A stretch of 64,000 bases of DNA, from positions 118,329-182,328 of the forward strand of contig JANQOX010000015.1 in NCBI GenBank assembly GCA_028285625.1, given 5' to 3'. Shown here in pieces: positions 9,375-16,622 of the stretch; the first letter of the stretch is position 1; each line of letters opens with the position of its first letter. A program made the position numbers and the translations under genes. The notes below the pieces were generated by a model that saw only the letters and a program-made list of their open reading frames with translations, was not told where the DNA came from and did not search any database. Source of the DNA: Myxococcota bacterium. Its GTDB lineage: Bacteria > Myxococcota_A > UBA9160 > UBA6930.

Positions 9375-9505
9375 GTGACGGATCGCCCCCGTCGCGCCAC
9401 GGCCGGGTGGTGACGGATCGCCCCCGTCGCGCCACGGCCGGGTGGTGACGGATCGCCCCCGCTGCACCACGGCCGGGTGGTGACGGATCGCTCCCGGTAC
9501 GCCAC
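9375..9505. repeat. 35-bp tandem repeat (about 3.7 copies) between ychF and GNAT gene
   Basis: Direct tandem copies with a constant 35-bp period start at 9375, 9410, 9445 and 9480. Each begins GTGACGGATCGCCCCC and continues through CGCGCCACGGCCGGGT. Copies 1 and 2 are identical, copy 3 differs at a few bases, and copy 4 is partial and diverged. There are no spacers, so it is not a CRISPR. It fills most of the 154-bp divergent gap between the ychF start and the GNAT gene start, so it lies within both promoter regions. Confidence 0.95.
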
Positions 9506-9517
9506 GCTGCCGGCCCC

Positions 9518-10333
9518 ATGGCCGAGCCCGCCCATCCCGAGGATCTGCCGTACCAGGTCGGCCGCACCTACGCCGACTATCTGGCCCTGGGTCACGAGCA
9601 CGTCGAGACGCCCGTGGGGCGCGTGGTACGGGGGGACGACACGCCGCGGGTCTACATCGCCAACCACCTGCAGACGCTCACGGCCGAGACACCGGAGGAG
9701 GCCCTGCAGGCGTTGGAGGTACTCGAGGCCGAACTCGGGCATCTGAACCACCGCCTGGTGGTGACCGACCCGCGCACCTCGCCCGCGGTGGGCGCGGTGC
9801 TCGCGAACGCGGGCCATTCACCCGAAGCGACGCTGCAGATGGTGCTGCCCGCCGGCCATCCGCTTTCGAACGCGCCCCGGGTGGGCGCCGACATCCGCCC
9901 CGTGACTTCCGACGGCGACTGGGTGTCGCTCGGGCGGCTCATGGCCGAAGACCACGCCAACCGCCCCGAGGCCACGCGTATCGACGCCGTCACCAGCGCG
10001 CAGATGCTGGCGACCAAGCGCGGCAAGGCCCCCGACGTGCAGTTCTTCATCGCGCGCTGCGACGGCGAGGACGCCGCCTACTTCTCGTCTTGGCCCGGCT
10101 CGTGTGGCCTCGCCATGGTCGAGAACCTCGCCACCCGCGAGGTCTATCGGCGCCGCGGTCTGGCCGGGGCCCTGGTTCACCAGTGCGTCGCCGACGCGCG
10201 TGCGCGCGCCGGCGGCGAGCCCGCGGTACTGATCGGGGCCGATCCCGACGACTGGCCCAAGGGCTACTACGCCCGGCTGGGCTTCCGCCCCACCTGCCTT
10301 ACTTGGGGCTGGCTCCGCCGTACTCCGCGGTGA
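9518..10333 (+). CDS. GNAT-family N-acetyltransferase
   Basis: A 271-residue protein whose C-terminal half is a GNAT fold. The motif A region around residues 205-225 reads VENLATREVYRRRGLAGAL, with the RRxGLA acetyl-CoA pyrophosphate loop. It is followed by a GYYARLGF-type beta-alpha ending (KGYYARLGFRP). The N-terminal 120 residues may be a second, degenerate GNAT half, as in tandem GNAT proteins. The acceptor substrate is unknown. The 3' end overlaps the convergent tgt gene by 35 bp. The upstream DNA is the 35-bp tandem repeat. Confidence 0.85.
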   Translation: MAEPAHPEDLPYQVGRTYADYLALGHEHVETPVGRVVRGDDTPRVYIANHLQTLTAETPEEALQALEVLEAELGHLNHRLVVTDPRTSPAVGAVLANAGHSPEATLQMVLPAGHPLSNAPRVGADIRPVTSDGDWVSLGRLMAEDHANRPEATRIDAVTSAQMLATKRGKAPDVQFFIARCDGEDAAYFSSWPGSCGLAMVENLATREVYRRRGLAGALVHQCVADARARAGGEPAVLIGADPDDWPKGYYARLGFRPTCLTWGWLRRTPR

Positions 10334-11423
10334 ACGACTCGCGCCAGCTCTCGAACCAGCCGCCCTGGATGGCTTCGCGCGCTTCCTCCATCAGCCGCTG
10401 GTAGAAGCGCACGTTGTGCACCGAGGCCAGGATCGCCGAGAGGATCTCGTTGGCGGCGAACAGGTGGTGCAGGTACGCGCGGGTGAAGCCCCCGGTGCAG
10501 GCGTGGCAGTCACAGCTCGGGTCGATGGGGTAGCCATCGCGGCGGTAGCGCCGATTGGTGAGCCGGATGCGCCCACGCCGCGTGAACACCGTGGCCGAGC
10601 GTGCGTAGCGCGTGGGGATCACACAATCGAACAGGTCGATGCCGTAGCCGATCGAGGCGATCAGGTCTTCGGGCAGCCCCACGCCCATCAGGTACCGCGG
10701 CTTGTGTTCGGGGAGCAGCGGCGCCGTGTGCGACGTGATGCGGCACAGCAGCTCGTGTCCCTCGCCAACCGACACGCCGCCGATCGCGTAGCCGGGCAGG
10801 TCGAGTGCCACCAACGCCTCGGCGCACGACGCGCGCAGGTGCTCGAACGTGCTGCCCTGCACGATGCCGAAGAGCGCCTGATCCTTCGTGCGGGCATGGG
10901 CCTTCATGCAGCGCTCGATCCACGAGAGCGTTCGGCGCACGCCGGTGCGCGCCAGGGGCTCGGCGGCCGGGTAGGGCGTGCACTCGTCGAAAGCCATGAT
11001 GATGTCGGCACCGAGCGCGTTCTGGATGGCGATGGAGCGCTCGGGCGTGATCTCCATGGCGCTGCCGTCGACTTCGTTCTTGAACCGGACGCCGCGGTCG
11101 CTGATCTCGACGCCCGGCAGCGAGAACACCTGAAACCCACCGCTGTCGGTGAGGATGGGCCCGTCCCAACCCATGAACGCGTGTAGGCCGCCCATCTTCT
11201 CGACCAGCGCCTCGCCCGGGCGAAGGGCCAGGTGGTAGGTGTTGGCGAGCACCACCTGGGTGCCCACCTCGCGCACCTGGGTCGGCGTCATGGCGCGCAC
11301 CGCCGCCTGGGTGCCCACCACCATGAAGGCGGGCGTGGCGACCTCGCCGTGGGGCGTGGTGAGCCGCCCGGCGCGCGCAGCCCCGTCGCGGTGCTGGAGA
11401 TCGAAGCGCAGGGGGGCGGCCAT
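10299..11423 (-). CDS. tgt: queuine/preQ1 tRNA-ribosyltransferase
   Basis: A 374-residue bacterial TGT, which exchanges guanine-34 of GUN-anticodon tRNAs for preQ1. The nucleophile-region motif LTDSGGFQVFSL is at 91-102 (Asp93). The substrate-loop motif GIVQG is present, and the second conserved Asp lies in DLFDCVIPTR. The zinc site is formed by CDCHAC and a downstream His in SVHNV. The ATG at 11423 begins MAAPLRFDLQ, which matches the family start; longer readings enter the divergent pyrF gene. No other queuosine genes are in the window. Confidence 0.97.
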   Translation of the reverse strand: MAAPLRFDLQHRDGAARAGRLTTPHGEVATPAFMVVGTQAAVRAMTPTQVREVGTQVVLANTYHLALRPGEALVEKMGGLHAFMGWDGPILTDSGGFQVFSLPGVEISDRGVRFKNEVDGSAMEITPERSIAIQNALGADIIMAFDECTPYPAAEPLARTGVRRTLSWIERCMKAHARTKDQALFGIVQGSTFEHLRASCAEALVALDLPGYAIGGVSVGEGHELLCRITSHTAPLLPEHKPRYLMGVGLPEDLIASIGYGIDLFDCVIPTRYARSATVFTRRGRIRLTNRRYRRDGYPIDPSCDCHACTGGFTRAYLHHLFAANEILSAILASVHNVRFYQRLMEEAREAIQGGWFESWRESFTAEYGGASPK

Positions 11424-11467
11424 GGGGCGAGAGGCTAACAGCAGGCCGCTCGCTATCCTGCGACCCA

Positions 11468-12373
11468 GTGAAGGCGTTTTCAGACCGACTGATCGAGCGG
11501 ACCCGCCGGCTCGGCCATCCGCTCTGCATCGGTTTCGATCCGCACCTGGCGCACATCCCGCCGGCGTTTCGGCGCGGCAGCATGGCGCCGGGCGACCCCG
11601 AGACGGCGGCCGCCGTGGGTGCCTTCTGCCAGGCGGCATTCGAGCGCGTGGCCGAGCACGCCGCCGCCATCAAGCCGCAGAGTGCCTTCTTCGAGGCGCT
11701 GGGCCCGCCGGGCGTGCAGGTGCTGGCCGACCTGCTGCGCGCCGGTCGCCGGGCCGGCGTGCCGGTCATCCTGGACGTGAAGCGCGGCGACATCGGCTCG
11801 ACGGCCGAGGGCTACGCCGGCGCGTATCTCGCGGCCGACGCTCCCATGCGCGCCGACGCGATCACGGCGGCACCCTATCTTGGCGGCGACAGCCTCGACC
11901 CCTTCGTGGGCGCGGCCGCGGCCGCGGGTGGCGGCGTGTTCGTGCTGGTGCGCACCAGCAACCCCGGCGCCGCCGACCTGCAGGATCTCAAGGTGGACGG
12001 CGCACCGGTCTACGAGGCCGTGGCGCGCATGCTCGCACCCGCGGCCGAGAAGCTGATGGGCGCCCAGGGATTTTCGGGCCTGGGCGTGGTGGTGGGTGCC
12101 ACCTGGCCCGAGCAGGCCCCGCGCGTACGCGAGCTGCTGCCGAAGAGCCTCTTCCTGGTCCCGGGCTACGGCGCCCAGGGCGGAGGCGCCGCCGACGCGG
12201 TGCGCGGCTTCGTGGCCGGGCCGAACGGTCTCGAGGGCGGCGTGGTGAGCAGCTCGCGCGGCGTGCTCTTCCCCGAGGCGGGCCACACCGAAGACGCGGC
12301 AGCTTGGGAAGCCGCCATCGACCAGGCGCTCGACCGCGCCCGCACCGACCTCGCCGAAGCCGTCTCCCGCTAG
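11468..12373 (+). CDS. pyrF: orotidine 5'-phosphate decarboxylase (type 2)
   Basis: A 301-residue OMP decarboxylase catalysing the last step of de novo UMP synthesis. The active-site motif DVKRGDIGSTAEGY, with its catalytic Asp-Lys-Asp triad, is at about residues 103-116. The longer length and the IGFDPHL opening fit the mycobacterial/myxobacterial type 2 group. It uses a GTG start 44 bp from the divergent tgt start. A short hairpin (CTCCC/GGGAG) spans its stop codon. pyrE lies 1.4 kb downstream, separated by a small minus-strand gene and an acyl-CoA dehydrogenase. Confidence 0.96.
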   Translation: MKAFSDRLIERTRRLGHPLCIGFDPHLAHIPPAFRRGSMAPGDPETAAAVGAFCQAAFERVAEHAAAIKPQSAFFEALGPPGVQVLADLLRAGRRAGVPVILDVKRGDIGSTAEGYAGAYLAADAPMRADAITAAPYLGGDSLDPFVGAAAAAGGGVFVLVRTSNPGAADLQDLKVDGAPVYEAVARMLAPAAEKLMGAQGFSGLGVVVGATWPEQAPRVRELLPKSLFLVPGYGAQGGGAADAVRGFVAGPNGLEGGVVSSSRGVLFPEAGHTEDAAAWEAAIDQALDRARTDLAEAVSR

Positions 12374-12388
12374 GGGAGCCGGGGCGTT

Positions 12389-12517
12389 CTAGCGGTAGGT
12401 CTTGCGCTCGCCGCTGCTGCGGCGGAGGCGCCGACGCTGGAGCTTGCGCTTCAGCTTCGAGCGGTGGCGCGCCGACTTGCTGCGGTTGCGGTGCGGCAGC
12501 TTGGTGGACTTGCGCAT
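12389..12517 (-). CDS. 42-residue ultra-basic small protein (ribosomal-protein-like)
   Basis: A short gene easily missed by length cut-offs. It encodes 42 residues beginning MRKSTKLPHRNRSKSARH and ending SSGERKTYR, with about half of all residues Arg, Lys or His. It has an ideal ribosome-binding site: GGAGG (CCTCC on the plus strand at 12523-12527), 5 bases before the ATG. It sits between convergent pyrF and the divergent acyl-CoA dehydrogenase gene. Composition and size resemble small ribosomal proteins (bL34/bL36, bS22/bTHX types) or the AURKAIP1/COX24 basic motif, but I cannot match a family. RNA binding is inferred from charge. Confidence 0.75.
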   Translation of the reverse strand: MRKSTKLPHRNRSKSARHRSKLKRKLQRRRLRRSSGERKTYR

Positions 12518-12608
12518 GTCGGCCTCCAGAAGGGCCCCAAGTCGCGCCGGGGGCCAGGCGAGCGGCGGAACCTAGGCGAAAGGGCAGGGAATTTCTACCC
12601 TCCGCAGG

Positions 12609-13787
12609 ATGCAGACCCCCCTCGACCGGATGATGGATTTCGACCTCACCGAGGAGCAGCGGCAGGTCCGCGCCTCGGTCCGCGAGTTTGCGGAGAAGGA
12701 GATCCTGCCCCACGTCGAGCAATACGAGCGCGAAGAGCGCTACCCGCTCGAGCTGATCGCCAAGCTGCCCCCCCTGGGGCTGATGGGCCCCATGATCCCG
12801 GAGCAGTACGGGGGCTCGTTCTCGGACGTCCTGACCTATGGCGTGATCTGCGAAGAGCTCGCCCGGGTCGACTGGGTGATCGCCTCGGTGGTCTCGGTCT
12901 CGAACTCGCTGGTCGCCGGAGCCACCCTGGCCTTCGGCACCGACGAGCAGAAGGAGCGCTGGCTGCCGGCCATCGCCAACGGCACCTGCCTCACCTCGGC
13001 CTGCCTCACCGAGCCCGGCGGCGGCACCGACCTGCCGAGCATGGAAACCACGGCCACCAAGGTGGACGGCGGCTGGCGGATCACGGGCACCAAGGTCTTC
13101 ATCTCGCACGCCGCCCACGCGGGTCTCTTCTTCGTGGTGGCGAGCGTCGACCGCACCAAGAAGCACAAGGGGGTCACCGCGTTCCTCGTGGACCCGAAGG
13201 CGACCGAAGGCATCACCATCGGCGACTTCCCCATGCGCACGCTCAAGCGCGACAACCTGGCCGAGGTGCACTTCGAAGACGCCTTCGTGCCCGACGACGC
13301 CCTGCTCGGCGAGCCGGGCAAGGGTTTTCCGGTGCTGGGCGCCGCGCTCGATACCGGGCGCTTCTCGGTGGCGGCGCGCTGCGTGGGCCAGGCCCAGCGC
13401 TGCATCGACCTGGCCGTGCCCTACGCGCTCGAGCGCGAGGCCTTCGGCCAGAAGATCGGCGAGTTCCAGATGATCCAGCAGAAGATCGCCGACATGACCT
13501 GCCGCACCCAGGCGGCGCGCAGCATCGTCTATCAGCTCGGCCGCATGAAAGATGCGGGCGTGCCGCGCGCCAGCATGGAGGCGAGCATGAGCAAACTGAT
13601 GGCCAGCAAGGCGGCCGTGGACAACGCCCTCGACGCCGTGCAGATCCACGGCGGCTACGGCCTCTCGGGCGAGTACGAGGTGGGGCGCCTGCTGCTCGAA
13701 GCCAAGTCGCTCGAGTTCGGCGAGGGCACGAGCGAGCTGCACACCAAGATGATTGCCGAGTTCATGCTCGGCATCCGGAAGCAATAG
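12609..13787 (+). CDS. acyl-CoA dehydrogenase
   Basis: A 392-residue FAD-dependent acyl-CoA dehydrogenase, which introduces the trans-2 double bond in acyl-CoA. Family signatures are seen: DFDLTEEQ at the start, the substrate/FAD segment CLTEPGGGTD, the ALEREAFGQKI core helix, the VQIHGGYG motif and the C-terminal FGEGTSELH, whose Glu is the usual catalytic base. The ATG at 12609 is one choice; the two ATGs at 12630 and 12633 would give the more typical MDFDLTEEQ start. The gene stands 21 bp before pyrE and may be co-transcribed with it. Confidence 0.95.
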   Translation: MQTPLDRMMDFDLTEEQRQVRASVREFAEKEILPHVEQYEREERYPLELIAKLPPLGLMGPMIPEQYGGSFSDVLTYGVICEELARVDWVIASVVSVSNSLVAGATLAFGTDEQKERWLPAIANGTCLTSACLTEPGGGTDLPSMETTATKVDGGWRITGTKVFISHAAHAGLFFVVASVDRTKKHKGVTAFLVDPKATEGITIGDFPMRTLKRDNLAEVHFEDAFVPDDALLGEPGKGFPVLGAALDTGRFSVAARCVGQAQRCIDLAVPYALEREAFGQKIGEFQMIQQKIADMTCRTQAARSIVYQLGRMKDAGVPRASMEASMSKLMASKAAVDNALDAVQIHGGYGLSGEYEVGRLLLEAKSLEFGEGTSELHTKMIAEFMLGIRKQ

Positions 13788-13808
13788 CCACACGAAGGGG
13801 GGGATCGA

Positions 13809-14399
13809 TTGACGGAGCAAGACGACTGGCGGCGCCGGGTGGGGGCCAGCGTGGACGAGCGCCGAAAGGCGCTGCTCGACCAGATCCTCGAGACCTTCGA
13901 AGAGCGCGAGATCACGCTCTCGAGTGGCAAGAAGTCGAACTTCTACCTCGACTGCCGCAAGCCGCTCATGACGCCCCAGGGCCAGCGCCTGGCCGGCGAG
14001 CTGATGCTCGCCAAGCTCATGAAGGGGCCCTGGGTCGACTCGCTAGGCGGCATGGCCGTGGGCGCGGTGCCGCTCGTGACCGCGATTCTCGCGGCCGCTG
14101 CCCACCACGACCCGGGCACGCCGCTGCTCGGCTTCTTCGTTCGAAAGGACACCAAGAAGCACGGCCTCGGCCGCCGCATCGAGGGCCACTTCGCCCCCGG
14201 CCAGAACGTGGCGCTCGTCGAAGACACCGCCACCACCGGCGGCAGCACCCTCGAAGCCGTCGACGCCGTCGAAGAAGCCGGCGGCAAGGTCATCCGCGTG
14301 CTGACCCTGGTCAACCGCGACGAGGGCGCCACCGAAGCCTTCGCCGAGCGCGGCATCGAGCTCGAGGCGCTCTTCGGCCGCAGCGACCTGCCGGTCTAG
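13809..14399 (+). CDS. pyrE: orotate phosphoribosyltransferase
   Basis: A 196-residue OPRTase, converting orotate and PRPP to orotidine monophosphate. The PRPP loop VALVEDTATTGGSTLEAV is at about residues 137-154 and the orotate-binding SSGKKSNFYLDCR at about 38-50. The TTG start follows a G-rich ribosome-binding stretch 7 bases upstream. The enzyme acts one step before PyrF, encoded 1.4 kb upstream on the same strand. The stop codon overlaps that of the convergent membrane-protein gene in the tetranucleotide CTAG. Confidence 0.96.
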   Translation: MTEQDDWRRRVGASVDERRKALLDQILETFEEREITLSSGKKSNFYLDCRKPLMTPQGQRLAGELMLAKLMKGPWVDSLGGMAVGAVPLVTAILAAAAHHDPGTPLLGFFVRKDTKKHGLGRRIEGHFAPGQNVALVEDTATTGGSTLEAVDAVEEAGGKVIRVLTLVNRDEGATEAFAERGIELEALFGRSDLPV

Positions 14400-14899
14400 C
14401 TCGTCGGCCGGACGAACACGAGCCGCACGAACGCGACCAGACCCGTCCAGAGCAGGCCCACCAGGCCGAAGAAGTAGAAGCCGCCATGGGCGGGGCCGAG
14501 CCACGGGGTCCACGCGTTGACCAGACAGCCCAGCACGGCCCCGCCGAGGACGAGCGTGTTCGAGAGGGCGATCCAGATCGAGAGGATGGCGCGGGCATCG
14601 TCCGGCAGGCGCCGCATCCGGGTGCTGGTGTACAGCACCAGCCCGGTGGCACACGCGGCATAGAGCATGGAGAGCGCCGGCCAGAGCCGCGCCTCGGACA
14701 CACCGAACAGGTCGAGCCCGATCAGGACGAGGGCCAGCATTCCGGCCATCGCCGGAGGCACGATCGCATTCAGCACGCGAAAGCGGTCCGCGGGGTGTAG
14801 GTCGTCGCCGCCCTGGCTCAGCACCACGACCACGGTGGCGAAACCCGCCTGCGCGATCGCGAACTCCGCAAGCGTCTCGAACGCGCTCAGCTCAACCAC
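14396..14899 (-). CDS. small integral membrane protein
   Basis: A 167-residue protein with four to five predicted helices (about 12-28, 45-65, 73-92, 104-127, 140-162) and a short cytoplasmic N-terminus. No catalytic motif is visible and I do not recognise the family. The N-terminal region AEFAIAQAGFATVVVVLS resembles small uncharacterised membrane proteins of soil and marine proteobacteria. It converges on pyrE with a shared CTAG and is preceded by a 57-bp gap from the YbaK-like gene on the same strand. Confidence 0.65.
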   Translation of the reverse strand: MVELSAFETLAEFAIAQAGFATVVVVLSQGGDDLHPADRFRVLNAIVPPAMAGMLALVLIGLDLFGVSEARLWPALSMLYAACATGLVLYTSTRMRRLPDDARAILSIWIALSNTLVLGGAVLGCLVNAWTPWLGPAHGGFYFFGLVGLLWTGLVAFVRLVFVRPTS

Positions 14900-14956
14900 G
14901 GCATCGCGACGGTAACGCGGCTGGCCAGGGGTTCGCTCGCGACTTGCGGGTGAGGG

Positions 14957-15427
14957 TCAGAGCGCCCGCGAGAACTTGGCGTGGCTGCCTTCGACGACGA
15001 CGCGCATGAAGTCGGTGCCGTTCATGTGGACGACGTCGGTGTGTTGGCCGGCTTCGAAGTAGACGTCGTGCAGGTAGCGGAGGGTGTCGTCGTAGATGGT
15101 GGGTACGCGGTAGGCGCTGCCGATGGGCGGCAGCGCGCCGGGCTCGCAGTCGTCGAAGAGTTCGGGGATCTCCTGTTCGGTGGCGAACTCGAGCTCGCGA
15201 TGCAGCTGGGCGCGCAGCCGCCCGAGGTCGATCCGGCGCGACGCCGGCACCACCGCCATCACGTAGCCGCGCTCGTCTTCGAGCAGCACGGCCTTGGCCA
15301 GCTGGTGCGGGGCGACGTGGGCGACGCGCGCGGTCTCCAGGCTCGACTCGGTGCGGGGGTGGGGCAGGACCTCGTAGTCGATGCCCGAGTGGTCCAGATA
15401 GGAGCGAAGGCGCGGGGCAACGCTCAT
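14957..15427 (-). CDS. YbaK/aminoacyl-tRNA deacylase-like protein
   Basis: A 156-residue YbaK/ProX-superfamily protein, a family that hydrolyses mischarged Cys- or Ala-tRNA(Pro) and related products. Features seen are the opening LDHSGIDYEVLPHPRT, the lysine in HQLAKAVLLEDERGY that the family uses for catalysis, the FDDCEPGALPPIGSAY glycine-proline loop, and the terminal SHAKF. It starts at an ATG with a GGAGC-type site upstream. The ketopantoate reductase-like gene lies upstream on the same strand, with 131 bp between containing two small hairpins. Confidence 0.85.
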   Translation of the reverse strand: MSVAPRLRSYLDHSGIDYEVLPHPRTESSLETARVAHVAPHQLAKAVLLEDERGYVMAVVPASRRIDLGRLRAQLHRELEFATEQEIPELFDDCEPGALPPIGSAYRVPTIYDDTLRYLHDVYFEAGQHTDVVHMNGTDFMRVVVEGSHAKFSRAL

Positions 15428-15484
15428 TGGGGGGCTCCGTCCACGAGCCGAGGTGGGAGAGAGCAGCCTGGGAGCACAGCGCCG

Positions 15485-15502
15485 ACGGCCCGGAGGGGCC
15501 GT
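15485..15502. terminator. perfect 7-bp hairpin between two minus-strand genes
   Basis: ACGGCCC and GGGCCGT flank a GGAG tetraloop. A second small stem (CCCCT/AGGGG) lies about 55 bp to the right. Both lie downstream of the ketopantoate reductase-like stop and upstream of the YbaK-like start. No T-tract follows on the minus strand, so it could be a weak terminator or an mRNA-stabilising stem. Confidence 0.35.
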
Positions 15503-15558
15503 GGAAACCCTCACCGGACACCCTGCAGTGTGCGACCGCCCGCACAGCGCGGCACCCC

Positions 15559-16554
15559 TCAAACAGGGGAAGCCGGGGTCCCGCGGGTGTGCCGATTCTC
15601 GCTCAGTTTCGCCGAGCCCCGCTCCTCGAGGAAGCGAACGATCGCCTCCAGCGCCGCGCACGTGGGTGCCTGCAGCCCGAGCGCCTGGCCCAAGCGCACG
15701 ACCTCGCCGAGCAGGGCGTCGATCTCGGTGGGTCGGCCGGCGCGCAGGTCCTGGAGCATCGAGGACTCGTGCGCGGCGGTGGGCGGCAGCAGGCGCTCGT
15801 GCAGGTCGGCGAGCCAGGCCTCGGCCGTGGGCCAGTGGGTGTCGTGCCCGGCGGCGGTCATCACGGCGAAGATCTCCCGGGCGACCTCGGCGATCAGGCC
15901 GCGGGTATGCGCCGAACGCCCCAGCTCGCCGTAGGCGACGCCGCAGATCGCGCCCAACGGGTTGAGCGTGCCGTTGTAGAGCAGCTTCGCGAACAGGTCG
16001 CGCCCGACGTGGGGCGTGGTCTCGCAGGGCAGGCCGCCCCGGGCGATGGCCTCGCAAAGCGGGGAGAGCGGCGCGGGGTCTCGCCCGAACAGGCTGCCCA
16101 TGTGCACGGGCTCGGCGTGGACGGTGACGTGTACGTGATGGGGTTCGGGGCGGGTGAAGCCGGTGATGACCCGCGCGTTCCACACCCGGTCTTCGCCGAA
16201 GTGCGGCACGAAGCGCTCGGCATTGCCCCAGCCGTTCTGGCAGAGTACGACACCCCGAGAAGCGATCGGAGAAGTCGACAGGTCGGCGGCCGCCGCCTCG
16301 CTGTCGAACGACTTCACCGTCACCAGTGTGGCATCGGCCGGGTGCTGCGCCAGATCCCCCAGGCGTTCCGCCACCTCGAAGCTGCCCGCCGCTGCGCGGT
16401 GCTCACCGAACACGCCGGTGCGAAGCAGGCCCGACGCGCGCAGGGCGGCCGCGGTCTCGGGCCGCGCCACGATGCGCACCGAGCCGCCAGCGGCCCGCAG
16501 CGCGCTCGCGAGGCCCATGCCCACGGCGCCGGCCCCGTAGACCAGGACGTCCAT
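15559..16554 (-). CDS. ketopantoate reductase-family (ApbA/PanE) oxidoreductase
   Basis: A 331-residue NADP-dependent reductase of the ApbA/PanE family. The Rossmann loop VYGAGAVGMG is at residues 5-14. The VTVKSFDSE segment supplies the catalytic Lys, and LYNGTLNPLGAICG is the conserved helix with the substrate-contacting Asn. PanE reduces 2-dehydropantoate to pantoate in CoA synthesis, but many paralogues act on other 2-keto acids, so I leave the gene symbol blank. Divergent from the acyl-CoA ligase with a 68-bp gap. A pantothenate kinase gene occurs 19 kb away. Confidence 0.85.
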   Translation of the reverse strand: MDVLVYGAGAVGMGLASALRAAGGSVRIVARPETAAALRASGLLRTGVFGEHRAAAGSFEVAERLGDLAQHPADATLVTVKSFDSEAAAADLSTSPIASRGVVLCQNGWGNAERFVPHFGEDRVWNARVITGFTRPEPHHVHVTVHAEPVHMGSLFGRDPAPLSPLCEAIARGGLPCETTPHVGRDLFAKLLYNGTLNPLGAICGVAYGELGRSAHTRGLIAEVAREIFAVMTAAGHDTHWPTAEAWLADLHERLLPPTAAHESSMLQDLRAGRPTEIDALLGEVVRLGQALGLQAPTCAALEAIVRFLEERGSAKLSENRHTRGTPASPV

Positions 16555-16622
16555 CTCGCCCGGGTTAGCACGGGCTGGGGTAGAGTCGAAGCCCCCTTCT
16601 GGACTCGGACGAGGAGCCCCCC

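Noticed and set aside
9375..9505. The tandem repeat as a CRISPR array
   Set aside because: Repeats abut without spacers and there are no cas genes.
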